DNA of 33,682 nt from positions 1 through 33,682 of the forward strand of contig DATLUC010000107.1 of assembly GCA_035533335.1 (NCBI GenBank), given 5' to 3'. The notes beneath the pieces were generated by a model that saw only the letters and a list, made by a program, of their open reading frames with translations, ran no database searches and was not told where the DNA came from. This document shows positions 1-7,198 of the stretch, piece after piece (within the stretch, counting starts at the first letter, position 1; every line of letters begins with the position of its first letter). The translations under genes were made by a program, and so were the position numbers. This DNA comes from DATKSS01 sp035533335 (GTDB taxonomy: Bacteria; Chloroflexota; Dormibacteria; Dormibacterales; Dormibacteraceae).

Positions 1-120
1 CGCTCGGCAACGACCTACTCTCCCATCGGGTTACCCCGACAGTACCATCGGCGCTGGAGGGCTTAACTACCGTGTTCGGAATGGGAACGGGTGTCTCCCC
101 TCCGCCATGGTCACCGAACG
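1..120 (-). rRNA. rrf: 5S ribosomal RNA
   Basis: The reverse complement carries the hallmark 5S core (CCGTTCCCATTCCGAACACG and TTAAGCCCTCCAGCGCCGAT). Its terminal stretches pair as helix I: positions 114-120 with 1-7, seven base pairs including one G-U. The length is about 120 nt, so the gene reaches the window edge and its last bases may lie outside. A perfect TATAAT sits just upstream, so it appears to be transcribed on its own. No 23S gene precedes it: upstream on the same strand come rpsU and ABC transporter genes. Confidence 0.95.
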
Positions 121-125
121 GATCA

Positions 126-131
126 ATTATA
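126..131 (-). promoter_or_regulatory. -10 box of the 5S rRNA promoter
   Basis: A perfect TATAAT on the minus strand ends six bases before position 119-120, the predicted 5' end of the 5S RNA. A transcript starting about 7 nt after the box would begin at the mature 5S end. The -35 position (17-bp spacer) reads GAGGTC, a poor match, so the -35 element is uncertain. Confidence 0.6.
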
Positions 132-179
132 GCCGGAGCTGTCGGGTGGACCTCGCCAACCGGCGCTGCGCGCCACCTT

Positions 180-225
180 CCCCATCCCCCGCCCGACGGG
201 GGCTCTCCCGCGCCGCGCGCGGGGA
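180..225 (-). terminator. GC-rich hairpins between rpsU and 5S
   Basis: Two strong inverted repeats lie downstream of the rpsU stop: CCCCC/GGGGG at about 188-202 and CCCGCG/CGCGGG at about 207-224. They could end the rpsU transcript ahead of the 5S promoter. No T-run follows either one, so a classical intrinsic terminator is not shown. Confidence 0.3.
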
Positions 226-254
226 CCCCACTGGAAAGCGGGGAAGTCGCCTAT

Positions 255-428
255 TTAGCGGGTGCGGCGGCGCCGAGCCCGGAGGCTCTTGATCTTGCGG
301 GCTTCCGCCGGCGGCACGTAGTGCGAACGGCGCCGCATCTCACGCACGAGCCCCTGCTCCTGCACCTTGCGGCGGAATTCCCGCAGGGCCTGCTCGAACT
401 CCTCGGGGTCTTTGACGACTATTCGCAC
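255..428 (-). CDS. rpsU: 30S ribosomal protein bS21
   Basis: This encodes a small basic protein of 57 residues when started at GTG 428. It matches bS21: an acidic-then-basic N-terminal helix (DPEEFEQALREFRRK), the central QGLVREMRRRSHYVPP segment, and an Arg/Lys-rich tail ending RARRRRTR. bS21 binds the small subunit near the anti-Shine-Dalgarno region and assists initiation. The longer upstream reading frame has no bS21 similarity, so GTG 428 is chosen; no Shine-Dalgarno is visible and a TATCCT box lies about 9 nt upstream, compatible with a nearly leaderless mRNA. The gene follows an ABC permease after 47 nt. bS21 is rare in Actinobacteria, which argues mildly against that phylum. Confidence 0.85.
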   Translation of the reverse strand: MRIVVKDPEEFEQALREFRRKVQEQGLVREMRRRSHYVPPAEARKIKSLRARRRRTR

Positions 429-475
429 AACCCGGTAAGGATACCGATCCGAGGCGGACGGTGTTCTGTTAAGGC

Positions 476-1357
476 CTACTCGAGGACGTCCGGCCACACT
501 GCCCGGCCGACCGCGATGACCGCGAAGCCGAGCGCGAAGATCCCGATCACGGTCACGGCATGCGTGCCGTCCACCGGCAAAAGCGGCGTTGCGAACGCAG
601 CGCGCGCGTGGTGTCCCGGCTCGATCAGGTTCAAGACCACGTTCAGGTTGGGCCCGAGCAGGTACCGGCTGATGTCGAGCCACGGGTGGTCCTGCCGCGT
701 GATGCGCGCACCGAGCGCGGTGAGGATCGTGAGGAAGTTGTCCACCGGAAAGAACGCCAGCGACGCCGCCATCGCGAAAGCAAGCGAGCGGCCGATGCCA
801 GTTGCTGCTGCAGCCAGCAGGATGGCGATGCCCATGCTCATCCCCTGCACCGCAACCCAGTAACCCATGTCCTGCCAGAACTGGCTCGGCAGGCCCTGGA
901 TGGGCGCGAGACTTCCGGCCCAGGTGTTGACCAGGATCGTGATCAGGGTCCCGGTGATGATGAGGTACCCCACCAGCAGCAGAAAGCCGATGACCGCGAG
1001 GGTCAGCATCTTGGCGAGCAAAAGTCGCAACCGGCCAGTCCCTCGCGCGTAGATGATGCGGATCGTGCCCGAGGAGTACTCCATCGCGAAGAGGCGCGAA
1101 CCCACGATCAACAGGAAGATGCCCGAGCCGATTTGATAGACGGTGCCGAACACGTCGCGGGCGCTATAAAAGAAGGACGCGGGGTCCGCCGTGACCTGTG
1201 AGCGGATGCTGTCAGAGCTGGTGACCGCGAGCACGATGACCGCGAGCAGGACGGCGGCCCCGGCGAGCATCAGCCAGAAGCTGAGCTGCCTAGAGACTTT
1301 GAGCGCTTCGCCCCTGAGCGTGCCCACAAAACGCGGACGGCGCGCGATGGTGCTCAT
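476..1357 (-). CDS. ABC-2 type transporter permease
   Basis: A 293-residue integral membrane protein with about six hydrophobic segments: near residues 28-47, a cluster at 75-90, 115-138, 165-190, 192-215 and a C-terminal one near 265-285. The layout fits the ABC-2 permease family (NosY/NatB-like), including the SRLFAMEYSSGTIR region before the second membrane pair. Its ATG overlaps the stop of the ATPase gene (ATGA at 1354-1357), so the two are translationally coupled and should form one exporter. The substrate is not evident; relatives export peptides, sodium or antibiotics, or act on lipids. rpsU follows. Confidence 0.85.
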   Translation of the reverse strand: MSTIARRPRFVGTLRGEALKVSRQLSFWLMLAGAAVLLAVIVLAVTSSDSIRSQVTADPASFFYSARDVFGTVYQIGSGIFLLIVGSRLFAMEYSSGTIRIIYARGTGRLRLLLAKMLTLAVIGFLLLVGYLIITGTLITILVNTWAGSLAPIQGLPSQFWQDMGYWVAVQGMSMGIAILLAAAATGIGRSLAFAMAASLAFFPVDNFLTILTALGARITRQDHPWLDISRYLLGPNLNVVLNLIEPGHHARAAFATPLLPVDGTHAVTVIGIFALGFAVIAVGRAVWPDVLE

Positions 1358-2268
1358 GAATCCCCTCCGGTGAGGCTCAAGAAAATATCCTCGAGGTCTT
1401 GCTGGCGCTCGCTGACCGAATCCGGTGATTGCCCGTTGTCGACCAGGAACTTGATCAGGTTGCGGCCGCGGCCTTCCGGTGCGGTCGTGACGACCACGCC
1501 GTCCTCGCTGCGCGCCTCAGATGCCCACGGCTGCCGGCGAAGCAGGGCCACCAGGTCTTGAGGTGCATCGACCTTGACCACGAACTCGCCTGACGACTTC
1601 AGCAGCTCCTGGACCGGCGCGACGCGGACGAGCTTGCCGTGATCGATGATCGCCACGCGGGTGCAGATCTGCTGCACCTCCGTGAGGACGTGACTGGAGA
1701 TGAACACGGTCTTGCCTTGCGCCGCCAACCCCCGCAGCAGGTCGCGCATCTCCACGATGCCCGCGGGGTCGAGCCCGTTCGCCGGCTCGTCAAGGATCAG
1801 AAGATCGGGATCGTTGAGCAGGGCGATCCCAAGGCCGAGCCGCTGCTTCATGCCCATCGAGTAGGTCCTGACGTGGTCCCGGTCGCGGCCCTTGAGCGAG
1901 ACGATCTCCAGCACCTCGTCGATGCGCCTCTCGGGCACGCCCCCGAGCAGGCTGCCCACCGCGCGCAGATTGTCGCGGCCCGACATGTAGCCGTACAGGG
2001 CGGGTGACTCAACCAGGGCGCCCACACGGGGCAGCACCTCCGAGCGGTGCGAGCGGACCTCGCGTCCCAGGATCTCGACCGACCCGGAGGTGGGCGCGAT
2101 CAACCCCAGGGCCATGCGGATCGTGGTCGTCTTACCGGCGCCGTTAGGGCCCAGGAAGCCGAACAGCTCGCAGCGGCCGACCTCCAGCTCGAGCCGGTCC
2201 ACGGCTGAACGCTTGCCGTACGACTTGGATAGCGCGATGGTCCGGAGCGCCGGCTCGGCGGTGGCCAC
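1354..2268 (-). CDS. ABC transporter ATP-binding protein
   Basis: A 304-residue nucleotide-binding subunit of an ABC-2 type exporter. Walker A (GPNGAGKTT) is at residues 40-48, a degenerate signature loop (YSMGMKQR) at 136-143, and Walker B with the catalytic Glu (LLILDEP) at 156-162, followed by the D-loop NGLDP and the switch His in ISSHVL. The C-terminal ~80 residues are the extra domain usual in the NatA/CcmA-like DrrA group. The start is GTG 2268, since no other start codon precedes the Walker A region sensibly. The permease gene follows with a 4-bp overlap. The htrA-like gene ends 43 nt upstream, so all three may share a transcript. Confidence 0.92.
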   Translation of the reverse strand: MATAEPALRTIALSKSYGKRSAVDRLELEVGRCELFGFLGPNGAGKTTTIRMALGLIAPTSGSVEILGREVRSHRSEVLPRVGALVESPALYGYMSGRDNLRAVGSLLGGVPERRIDEVLEIVSLKGRDRDHVRTYSMGMKQRLGLGIALLNDPDLLILDEPANGLDPAGIVEMRDLLRGLAAQGKTVFISSHVLTEVQQICTRVAIIDHGKLVRVAPVQELLKSSGEFVVKVDAPQDLVALLRRQPWASEARSEDGVVVTTAPEGRGRNLIKFLVDNGQSPDSVSERQQDLEDIFLSLTGGDS

Positions 2269-2311
2269 CTACTCTAAGCACCGCACGAGCCGGATTTGTG
2301 ACAGGGCGTTT

Positions 2312-3631
2312 CTAGCCGTTGACTCCGCCGAGGGTGACGGTCGTGGTGTGGGTGCCGCCCTGGTCGACCCAGGTGACCGAAACCTTCTCTCCCGGCCGGT
2401 GAGACCTGACCGCGGTCCCGAGGTCGTCGATCGTGCTGATGGTCGAGCTGCCCACCTGGGTGATGACGGACAGGCGGCCGATCCCTGCGTTGGCGGCGGC
2501 GCCGCCGGCCACGACGGTTTCCACCAGGGCGCCCGAGCTGACGTTGAGGCCGAGCTGGGCCGCGAGCTGCGCGTCCATCGTGCGCGCCGACACGCCGATG
2601 AAGCCGACCTGGCCATATGTGATTTCAGGGTCCGACTGGCCGGCGCGGATCTCGTTGACGATCGTGAGGATGGTGTCGGAGGGGATTGCGTATGCCACGT
2701 TGGAGGAGGTGGATCGGAAACCCTGTGCCTCGCCGGCGGTGATCATCCCGACGACCTGGGACGCGGCGTTGACCAGCGGACCACCTGAATCGCCGGGCCA
2801 GATCGTGGCGTCGCTCTGAACCATGCCGTTCAGCTGCTCGGACTGGCCACCGCCCTCGCTCGCCGTGATGGTCTGGTCGAGCCCTGTGACGCTGCCGGAG
2901 GTTGCGCGAGGGGTGCCACCGTCGCCGAGCGCGTTGCCGAGCGCGACCACGGATTGCCCCACGGCCAGCGACGATGAGCTGGCGAACGTCACGGTCGGCA
3001 GCCCGGACGCGCCTTCCATCTGGATGACGGCGACGTCGGCTGAGGGGTCGTCGGCAATCACGTGCGCCGTGTAGGTCTGGCCGTCGCTGACCACCGTGAC
3101 CTGGATGCTCGTAGAGCCGTCGACGACGTGGTTGTTGGTCAGCACCTCGCCCGTCGAGGAGATGATCTGACCCGTTCCGGCGGCCTGGCTGGAGCCGATG
3201 ACCGTGTTGATGTCGACGATCGCAGGGTCGATCTTGGCCGCGACCGAGGCCGGGTCGATGCTGCCCGGCGCTTGCGATCCGGTGCCGGGGTTGGCCGGAA
3301 CGATGGGCGCCTGGGGTGCCTGGGCCTGCGGTACCTGGCTCGTGGCGGAGCCCTGGGGCTGGGCGCTGGTCTGCGCGATCGGTGTCCGCTGGTCGATGGC
3401 CCGAGCCAGGCTGAAGCCGACACCCGCGCCCGCGGCGGCCGCGATGATGGCGGCGAGCACGACGCCCGCGGCGATTCGATGCCACAACGAGTTGTCGGGC
3501 GCCGCCGGGGCCGGCGGCGCCCACTGGCTCGGCGCGCCGTACGGCGCCGAGGGTGGAGGGGTCAGGGACTGAGAGGGCGCGAGCGACTCGCGTTCGGCGG
3601 GTTCGAGTGACTGGTTTTCCATTTCGGACAT
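2312..3631 (-). CDS. Membrane-anchored HtrA/DegP-like serine protease with PDZ domain
   Basis: A 439-residue protein. The first ~50 residues are Pro/Ser/Glu-rich and cytoplasmic, followed by a membrane anchor near residues 52-76 and a Pro/Gln/Ala-rich linker. A trypsin-like domain follows with the triad His168 (NNHVVD), Asp199 (ADVAV) and Ser282 (GDSGGP), and a PDZ domain near 345-430. This is the usual shape of the cell-envelope HtrA/DegS-like proteases that degrade or sense misfolded exported proteins. The start at ATG 3631 is fixed by a GGAGG Shine-Dalgarno (3641-3645) 9 nt upstream; the longer open frame beyond it lacks protease similarity. An ABC transporter gene follows after 43 nt. A long, structured leader lies upstream. 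Confidence 0.92.
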   Translation of the reverse strand: MSEMENQSLEPAERESLAPSQSLTPPPSAPYGAPSQWAPPAPAAPDNSLWHRIAAGVVLAAIIAAAAGAGVGFSLARAIDQRTPIAQTSAQPQGSATSQVPQAQAPQAPIVPANPGTGSQAPGSIDPASVAAKIDPAIVDINTVIGSSQAAGTGQIISSTGEVLTNNHVVDGSTSIQVTVVSDGQTYTAHVIADDPSADVAVIQMEGASGLPTVTFASSSSLAVGQSVVALGNALGDGGTPRATSGSVTGLDQTITASEGGGQSEQLNGMVQSDATIWPGDSGGPLVNAASQVVGMITAGEAQGFRSTSSNVAYAIPSDTILTIVNEIRAGQSDPEITYGQVGFIGVSARTMDAQLAAQLGLNVSSGALVETVVAGGAAANAGIGRLSVITQVGSSTISTIDDLGTAVRSHRPGEKVSVTWVDQGGTHTTTVTLGGVNG

Positions 3632-4044
3632 CAAGGTCTGCCTCCGGATAACGCCTGGGATTGGCGTTTTATGTCCACAGGATGCCGATCGAATCTTTGA
3701 GCCGGCTCGACAGACCCTTAGGATTTGCTGGGAACGGTACGCGGCTCCAGCGTGAAACCGATTTCCTTTCGCCAGGGTATAAGCGTGGCTTGTGACCGCC
3801 ACGGAGCAGGCCGCCCGACTCGGGCGAGGACAAACGGCCTGCCCCACCCTGAGCCCGAGGCCAACCCTGACAGCGCGATCCCGTCTTCCACCCGCGAGCA
3901 GCTGAACGATTTTGACTTAGGCCCACCGTCGAATAACACTTCGCTTTACAGTTTCATAGGCAACTTAATGGAAGCACGGTCGTATCCAGTCCTCGAGCGC
4001 ATCCACCCCAACACCTCGACAGGCCGCAGGGCTAGGCGGTCGCG
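3632..4044. other. 413-bp intergenic region between divergent htrA-like and response-regulator genes
   Basis: No convincing gene is found here: the short frames on both strands lack recognisable motifs. It is less GC-rich than its surroundings and contains a complex inverted repeat at 3784-3842 (listed separately). A TTGACT hexamer at 3912-3917 (plus strand) could be a -35 element but has no good -10 at the right distance. The promoters of both flanking genes presumably lie here. Confidence 0.6.
3784..3842 (-). ncRNA. Candidate structured leader RNA upstream of htrA-like gene
   Basis: Two nested or adjacent hairpins: CGTGGC/GCCACG at 3784-3789 and 3798-3803, and GCAGGCCG/CGGCCTGC at 3806-3813 and 3835-3842, the latter enclosing a GCCCGA/TCGGGC hairpin. 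On the minus strand this would lie about 150 nt ahead of the htrA start. I do not recognise a known riboswitch consensus. It could equally be a DNA operator or a terminator-like structure. Confidence 0.25.
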
Positions 4045-4737
4045 ATGAGCCTGCAAACCGCCGCGGCCGGCGAAGCAGCGCCGCGCCCGGTCCGCGTCCT
4101 GATCGTCCAGGACCACCCGCTGCTCGCATCCGCGATCGCCAAGATCCTGGAGGGTCAGCCCGGCCTTTCCGTGTCCGGGATCGCCGCCTCCGGCGAGGCT
4201 GCGGTCGAGGAAGCCACCAAGACCGCGCCGGACGTGGTCCTGATGGACTTCCGTCTTCCCGACATGACTGGGCCGGATGCGGCGCGCCTGCTCCAGAGTC
4301 AGCACAAGGAAGCCTCGCTCGTCTTCCACAGCGCCGACGAATCCGAGACCGCCCTGCTCGACGCGATCGACGCCGGCGCCACCGCTTACCTGACCAAGGA
4401 TGCGACCGCCGACCAGATCATCGAGGCGGTGTGCCGCGCCGCGCAGGGCGAGGTGCTCATCCCCGTCGAGCTGTTCGCGCGCGCCATCGCGAGGCAGCGC
4501 GCTGCAGTGACCCGCAAGCGGGAACGCGAGCAGCTCCTGGCTGAGTTCACTCCTCGCGAGCTGGACATCCTGCACCTGCTGGCCGAGGGCCTGGACACAG
4601 GGGCGATGTCGACCCGGCTCAGCATCGCGCCGCACACGGTGGAATGGCACGTGCGTCACGTGATCGAAAAGCTGCAGGTCCACTCCAAGCTGCAGGCCGT
4701 CATCTCGGCGGCGCGAAAGGGCCTGATCGAGCTCTAG
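4045..4737 (+). CDS. NarL/FixJ-family response regulator
   Basis: A 230-residue regulator with an N-terminal receiver domain (about 16-135) and a C-terminal LuxR-type helix-turn-helix (about 168-228; TPRELDILHLLAEG, then HTVEWHVRHVIEKL). The phosphoacceptor Asp is in VVLMDFRLPD and the conserved Lys in YLTKDA. The acidic pair normally written DDHP is QDHP, so one Mg-site carboxylate is replaced by Gln. It probably binds DNA as a phosphorylation-driven dimer and is a candidate regulator of the neighbouring signalling genes. No clear Shine-Dalgarno precedes ATG 4045. It lies 85 bp ahead of the chemosensory operon, which has its own promoter. Confidence 0.9.
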   Translation: MSLQTAAAGEAAPRPVRVLIVQDHPLLASAIAKILEGQPGLSVSGIAASGEAAVEEATKTAPDVVLMDFRLPDMTGPDAARLLQSQHKEASLVFHSADESETALLDAIDAGATAYLTKDATADQIIEAVCRAAQGEVLIPVELFARAIARQRAAVTRKREREQLLAEFTPRELDILHLLAEGLDTGAMSTRLSIAPHTVEWHVRHVIEKLQVHSKLQAVISAARKGLIEL

Positions 4738-4770
4738 GCCGGCCGGAGCCATCCTCTTACAGGGGATCAC

Positions 4771-4823
4771 CGCAGTGCCCACCAATGGCGACAAAGTGGC
4801 ACCCCCGGTGTACTAAGAAGGGG
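4771..4823 (+). promoter_or_regulatory. Promoter P1 of the chemosensory operon (shared motif)
   Basis: A -35-like GCGACA (4788-4793, inside ATGGCGAC) is followed by a 17-bp spacer and TACTAA (4811-4816). Seven bases further is GTG 4823, so the mcp transcript may be leaderless. Upstream at 4772-4780 is GCAGTGCCC, found at the same 4-bp distance in promoter P2. GTGCC and GGCAC form an inverted repeat around the core. Confidence 0.5.
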
Positions 4824-6781
4824 TGCAGCTTCGACGCGGGCCTCCGCCGGCCTCCACTCTCGTCACCCCGCCGACGCCGTTTCGAGTCATCGAGGGCGCG
4901 CCAGGACCCACACCGCTGCGCGGGAGCTGGAGGCGCTGGAAGCTTTTCGACTCCTACTTCGTGCGCGTGGTCGCCGCGATGCTCTTGGTCTCGATTCCGA
5001 TTTCGATCGCCCTCGGTTTGATGGTGGCCAGGTGGAGCGCCCAGACCAGCATCGACCAGGTCCAGGTCCGCGCCGAGGCGACGGCTGAAAGCACGTCCGT
5101 GCGAATCACGGACTGGGTGTCCGAGCGCCAAGCGGAGCTCCGCATCATGGCGCGGAGTGAGATTGGCCAGGTCTCCGCGCCCAACCTCAACGCAGACCTC
5201 CTGGCGACGGTTCCGTCGCACCCCGACTTCGATAGGATCCAGGTGTTCGACCTCAAGGGTGCGGTGGTCGCGTCCACCTCCTCGGCAGCCGCCTTCCCGT
5301 CTGGTCCCCCCGGTACCACGTATGCCAACAGCCTCAGCGTCGAGACGCTGGGCCCGGTCCAGCTCGGCGCCGACGGGCTCGACTGGATCATGACCGCACC
5401 CATCATCGGCGCCGACCTGAAGCCCCAGGGCGTCCTGGGCGCAGACCTTCGCCTCACCGACCTCGGACAGCTGATCAATCCCTACGGGGCTGGATCCGTC
5501 AGCTCTCACGACCAGGAGGTGCACCTTGTCAACGCACAGGATCTCCTCCTCTACAGCTCTGACTGGGGCGTCCTCACGGACGACCACGCGATGCTCGCCA
5601 AGGGCACGCTGGCGACCAAGGGCGAAGCTGGGATCTACGGCCAGGCGCTCAGCCAGGGCGGCGGAGCAACCCGGATCGTCGACTACCGTAATCATTCGGT
5701 CCTTGCCGGTTACGAGCCGATCACCAGCCTGGGGTGGGTCGTGGTGGCCTCGATCGACTCGTCGACCGCCCTGGCCCCCGTCCAACAGCAGGAGATCCGG
5801 ACCTCCTTGTTGCAAGGCGTGGGCACCCTGCTGCTGATCGGGTTCGCGATCGGCGTGGCCGTTCTTTCCACCAGGCCGCTCGTCGCCCTGTCGCGGGCGG
5901 CCGCGAGCGTCGAGGCGGGCGACCTGTCCCCACGCGTGCACCTGAGAGGCGGTGGAGAGATCCGCCGGCTGGGTGACGCGTTCAACGCCATGATCGAACG
6001 CTTGAACGACGTCCTGTTTCGCCTCCGCGGCGAGGTCGCCGAGTCCGCCACCAAGCTGTCGGCCGCAGCCGAAGATCTCGCTTCGGCAACGCTCGAGCAG
6101 ACCACCGCGGCGACCGCCACCTCCGCGAACATGGAGGAGGTGGCGCGAAGCTCCGCCTCGATCGCGGACAGCGTCGACCGGGTCGCGATCCAGGCCAGCG
6201 AGGCGCAGACCAACCTCGAGCTCGCGCAGACGGACCTCCGGGCCTCGGGCGACCGCACGCTCGCCCTGGCGGGGCGCGTGAACGAGATCGGGGGCATCCT
6301 CGAGCTGATCGACGACATCGCCGATCAGACCAACCTCCTCGCCCTCAACGCGGCGATCGAGGCAGCACGGGCCGGCGACGCGGGCCGCGGATTTGCGGTC
6401 GTCGCCGACGAGGTTCGACGCCTCGCCGAGCGCTCCAAGGCAGCCGCCGCCCAGATCGCCAGGCTGGTCGAAGGCGCCCAGACGCAGAGCAGCCAGACCA
6501 TCATGGCCCTCGAAAAGGGCGTCAAGCAGATGGAGCGAGGCCTGGCGATGATGCAGGCCATGACCGAGCTCAGCGGCCGGGTCCAGGTCGCGAGCCAGCA
6601 GCAGCGCGCCGCCAACGAGCAGGTGGTGCTCGCCATCGAACGTATTGCCGAGGGCAGCCGCACTGTCTCGGTCACGGCGCAAGAGATCGCGTCCGCGGCG
6701 GCCCGCCAGGGAGAACTTGCCGCCGAGCTCGTCGAACCTTCGTGGGAGGGCGCCAAGAAGGTTCCCGCCGGGCCGGCTTAG
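4823..6781 (+). CDS. Methyl-accepting chemotaxis protein with periplasmic Cache-like sensor
   Basis: A 652-residue transmembrane chemoreceptor. It has a cytoplasmic N-tail, TM1 at about 45-69, a large extracytoplasmic region of double-Cache type (about 70-325; note the GWVVVASID motif at its end), TM2 near 326-350, a HAMP domain to about 405, and a long coiled-coil signalling domain. The conserved hairpin tip (DQTNLLALNAAIEAARAGD, then GRGFAVVADEVRRLAERS) contacts CheA and CheW. The C-terminus ends in KKVPAGPA with no NWETF-like CheR/CheB tether. GTG 4823 is the start because the next in-frame starts fall inside TM1 and because promoter P1 predicts transcription from this base. cheW follows 9 nt downstream. 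The ligand is unknown. Confidence 0.93.
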   Translation: MQLRRGPPPASTLVTPPTPFRVIEGAPGPTPLRGSWRRWKLFDSYFVRVVAAMLLVSIPISIALGLMVARWSAQTSIDQVQVRAEATAESTSVRITDWVSERQAELRIMARSEIGQVSAPNLNADLLATVPSHPDFDRIQVFDLKGAVVASTSSAAAFPSGPPGTTYANSLSVETLGPVQLGADGLDWIMTAPIIGADLKPQGVLGADLRLTDLGQLINPYGAGSVSSHDQEVHLVNAQDLLLYSSDWGVLTDDHAMLAKGTLATKGEAGIYGQALSQGGGATRIVDYRNHSVLAGYEPITSLGWVVVASIDSSTALAPVQQQEIRTSLLQGVGTLLLIGFAIGVAVLSTRPLVALSRAAASVEAGDLSPRVHLRGGGEIRRLGDAFNAMIERLNDVLFRLRGEVAESATKLSAAAEDLASATLEQTTAATATSANMEEVARSSASIADSVDRVAIQASEAQTNLELAQTDLRASGDRTLALAGRVNEIGGILELIDDIADQTNLLALNAAIEAARAGDAGRGFAVVADEVRRLAERSKAAAAQIARLVEGAQTQSSQTIMALEKGVKQMERGLAMMQAMTELSGRVQVASQQQRAANEQVVLAIERIAEGSRTVSVTAQEIASAAARQGELAAELVEPSWEGAKKVPAGPA

Positions 6782-6790
6782 GGCCGGGTC

Positions 6791-7198
6791 ATGCGCGTGC
6801 TCGTGGTGGCTGTCAACTCGGCGCACTTCGCCCTTGCGATGGACAAGGTGCACCAGGTCATGCGCCGCCCGATCGTGACCCGGGTTCCCCTGGCGCCCCC
6901 CGGCTTGCTGGGCATCGTCAACGTCCGGGGCGAGGTCGTGCCGTTCCTCGACACCGGGGTGCTGACAGAGACCGGATCTCTAACCGATCCACCTTTTGCC
7001 GTCCTCCTCCAGGGCGCCCAGGAAATGCTCGCCGTGGCTGCCGAGCAGCTGCCGGTTCAAGCCGATTTCGACAGCCCGGTGGGGCCCGGGACCAAGCCGG
7101 GCGAGCTCGGCCTTTACAGCCAGGGCGCGCACCTGGTGATGCTGATCGACGTGGAGGCGCTGGCGAACGGCCGGCTGGAATTGAAACGGGCGAGCTAG
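6791..7198 (+). CDS. cheW: CheW chemotaxis coupling protein
   Basis: A 135-residue CheW/SH3-like domain protein with the family pattern: an N-terminal strand (VVAVNSAHFALAMDKV), a PLAPPGLLGIVNVRGEVVPF segment matching the conserved P-x-x-x-G-x-x-x-x-R-G receptor-binding region, and a C-terminal strand (HLVMLIDVEAL). CheW bridges receptors to CheA in the array. It lies between mcp and cheA. The 3' end overlaps the cheA frame, and the way cheA translation starts is unclear. The protein is slightly shorter than typical CheW (about 150-170 residues). Confidence 0.92.
   Translation: MRVLVVAVNSAHFALAMDKVHQVMRRPIVTRVPLAPPGLLGIVNVRGEVVPFLDTGVLTETGSLTDPPFAVLLQGAQEMLAVAAEQLPVQADFDSPVGPGTKPGELGLYSQGAHLVMLIDVEALANGRLELKRAS

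Noticed and set aside
3725..4048. 107-residue plus-strand frame in the htrA/regulator gap
   Set aside because: The composition looks non-coding, it contains the complex inverted repeat, and it runs out of frame into the regulator start.
4790..4815. Sigma-54-like -24/-12 element (TGGCAC...GT) ahead of mcp
   Set aside because: The GG-N10-GC spacing is met only loosely, the -12 GC is GT at P1, and it overlaps the better-supported 17-bp sigma-70-like arrangement. No sigma-54 activator is present.
6742..7179. In-frame extension of cheA upstream through cheW
   Set aside because: The translated residues are Arg/Gly/Pro-rich shadow sequence of cheW; there is no CheA similarity before about 7192.
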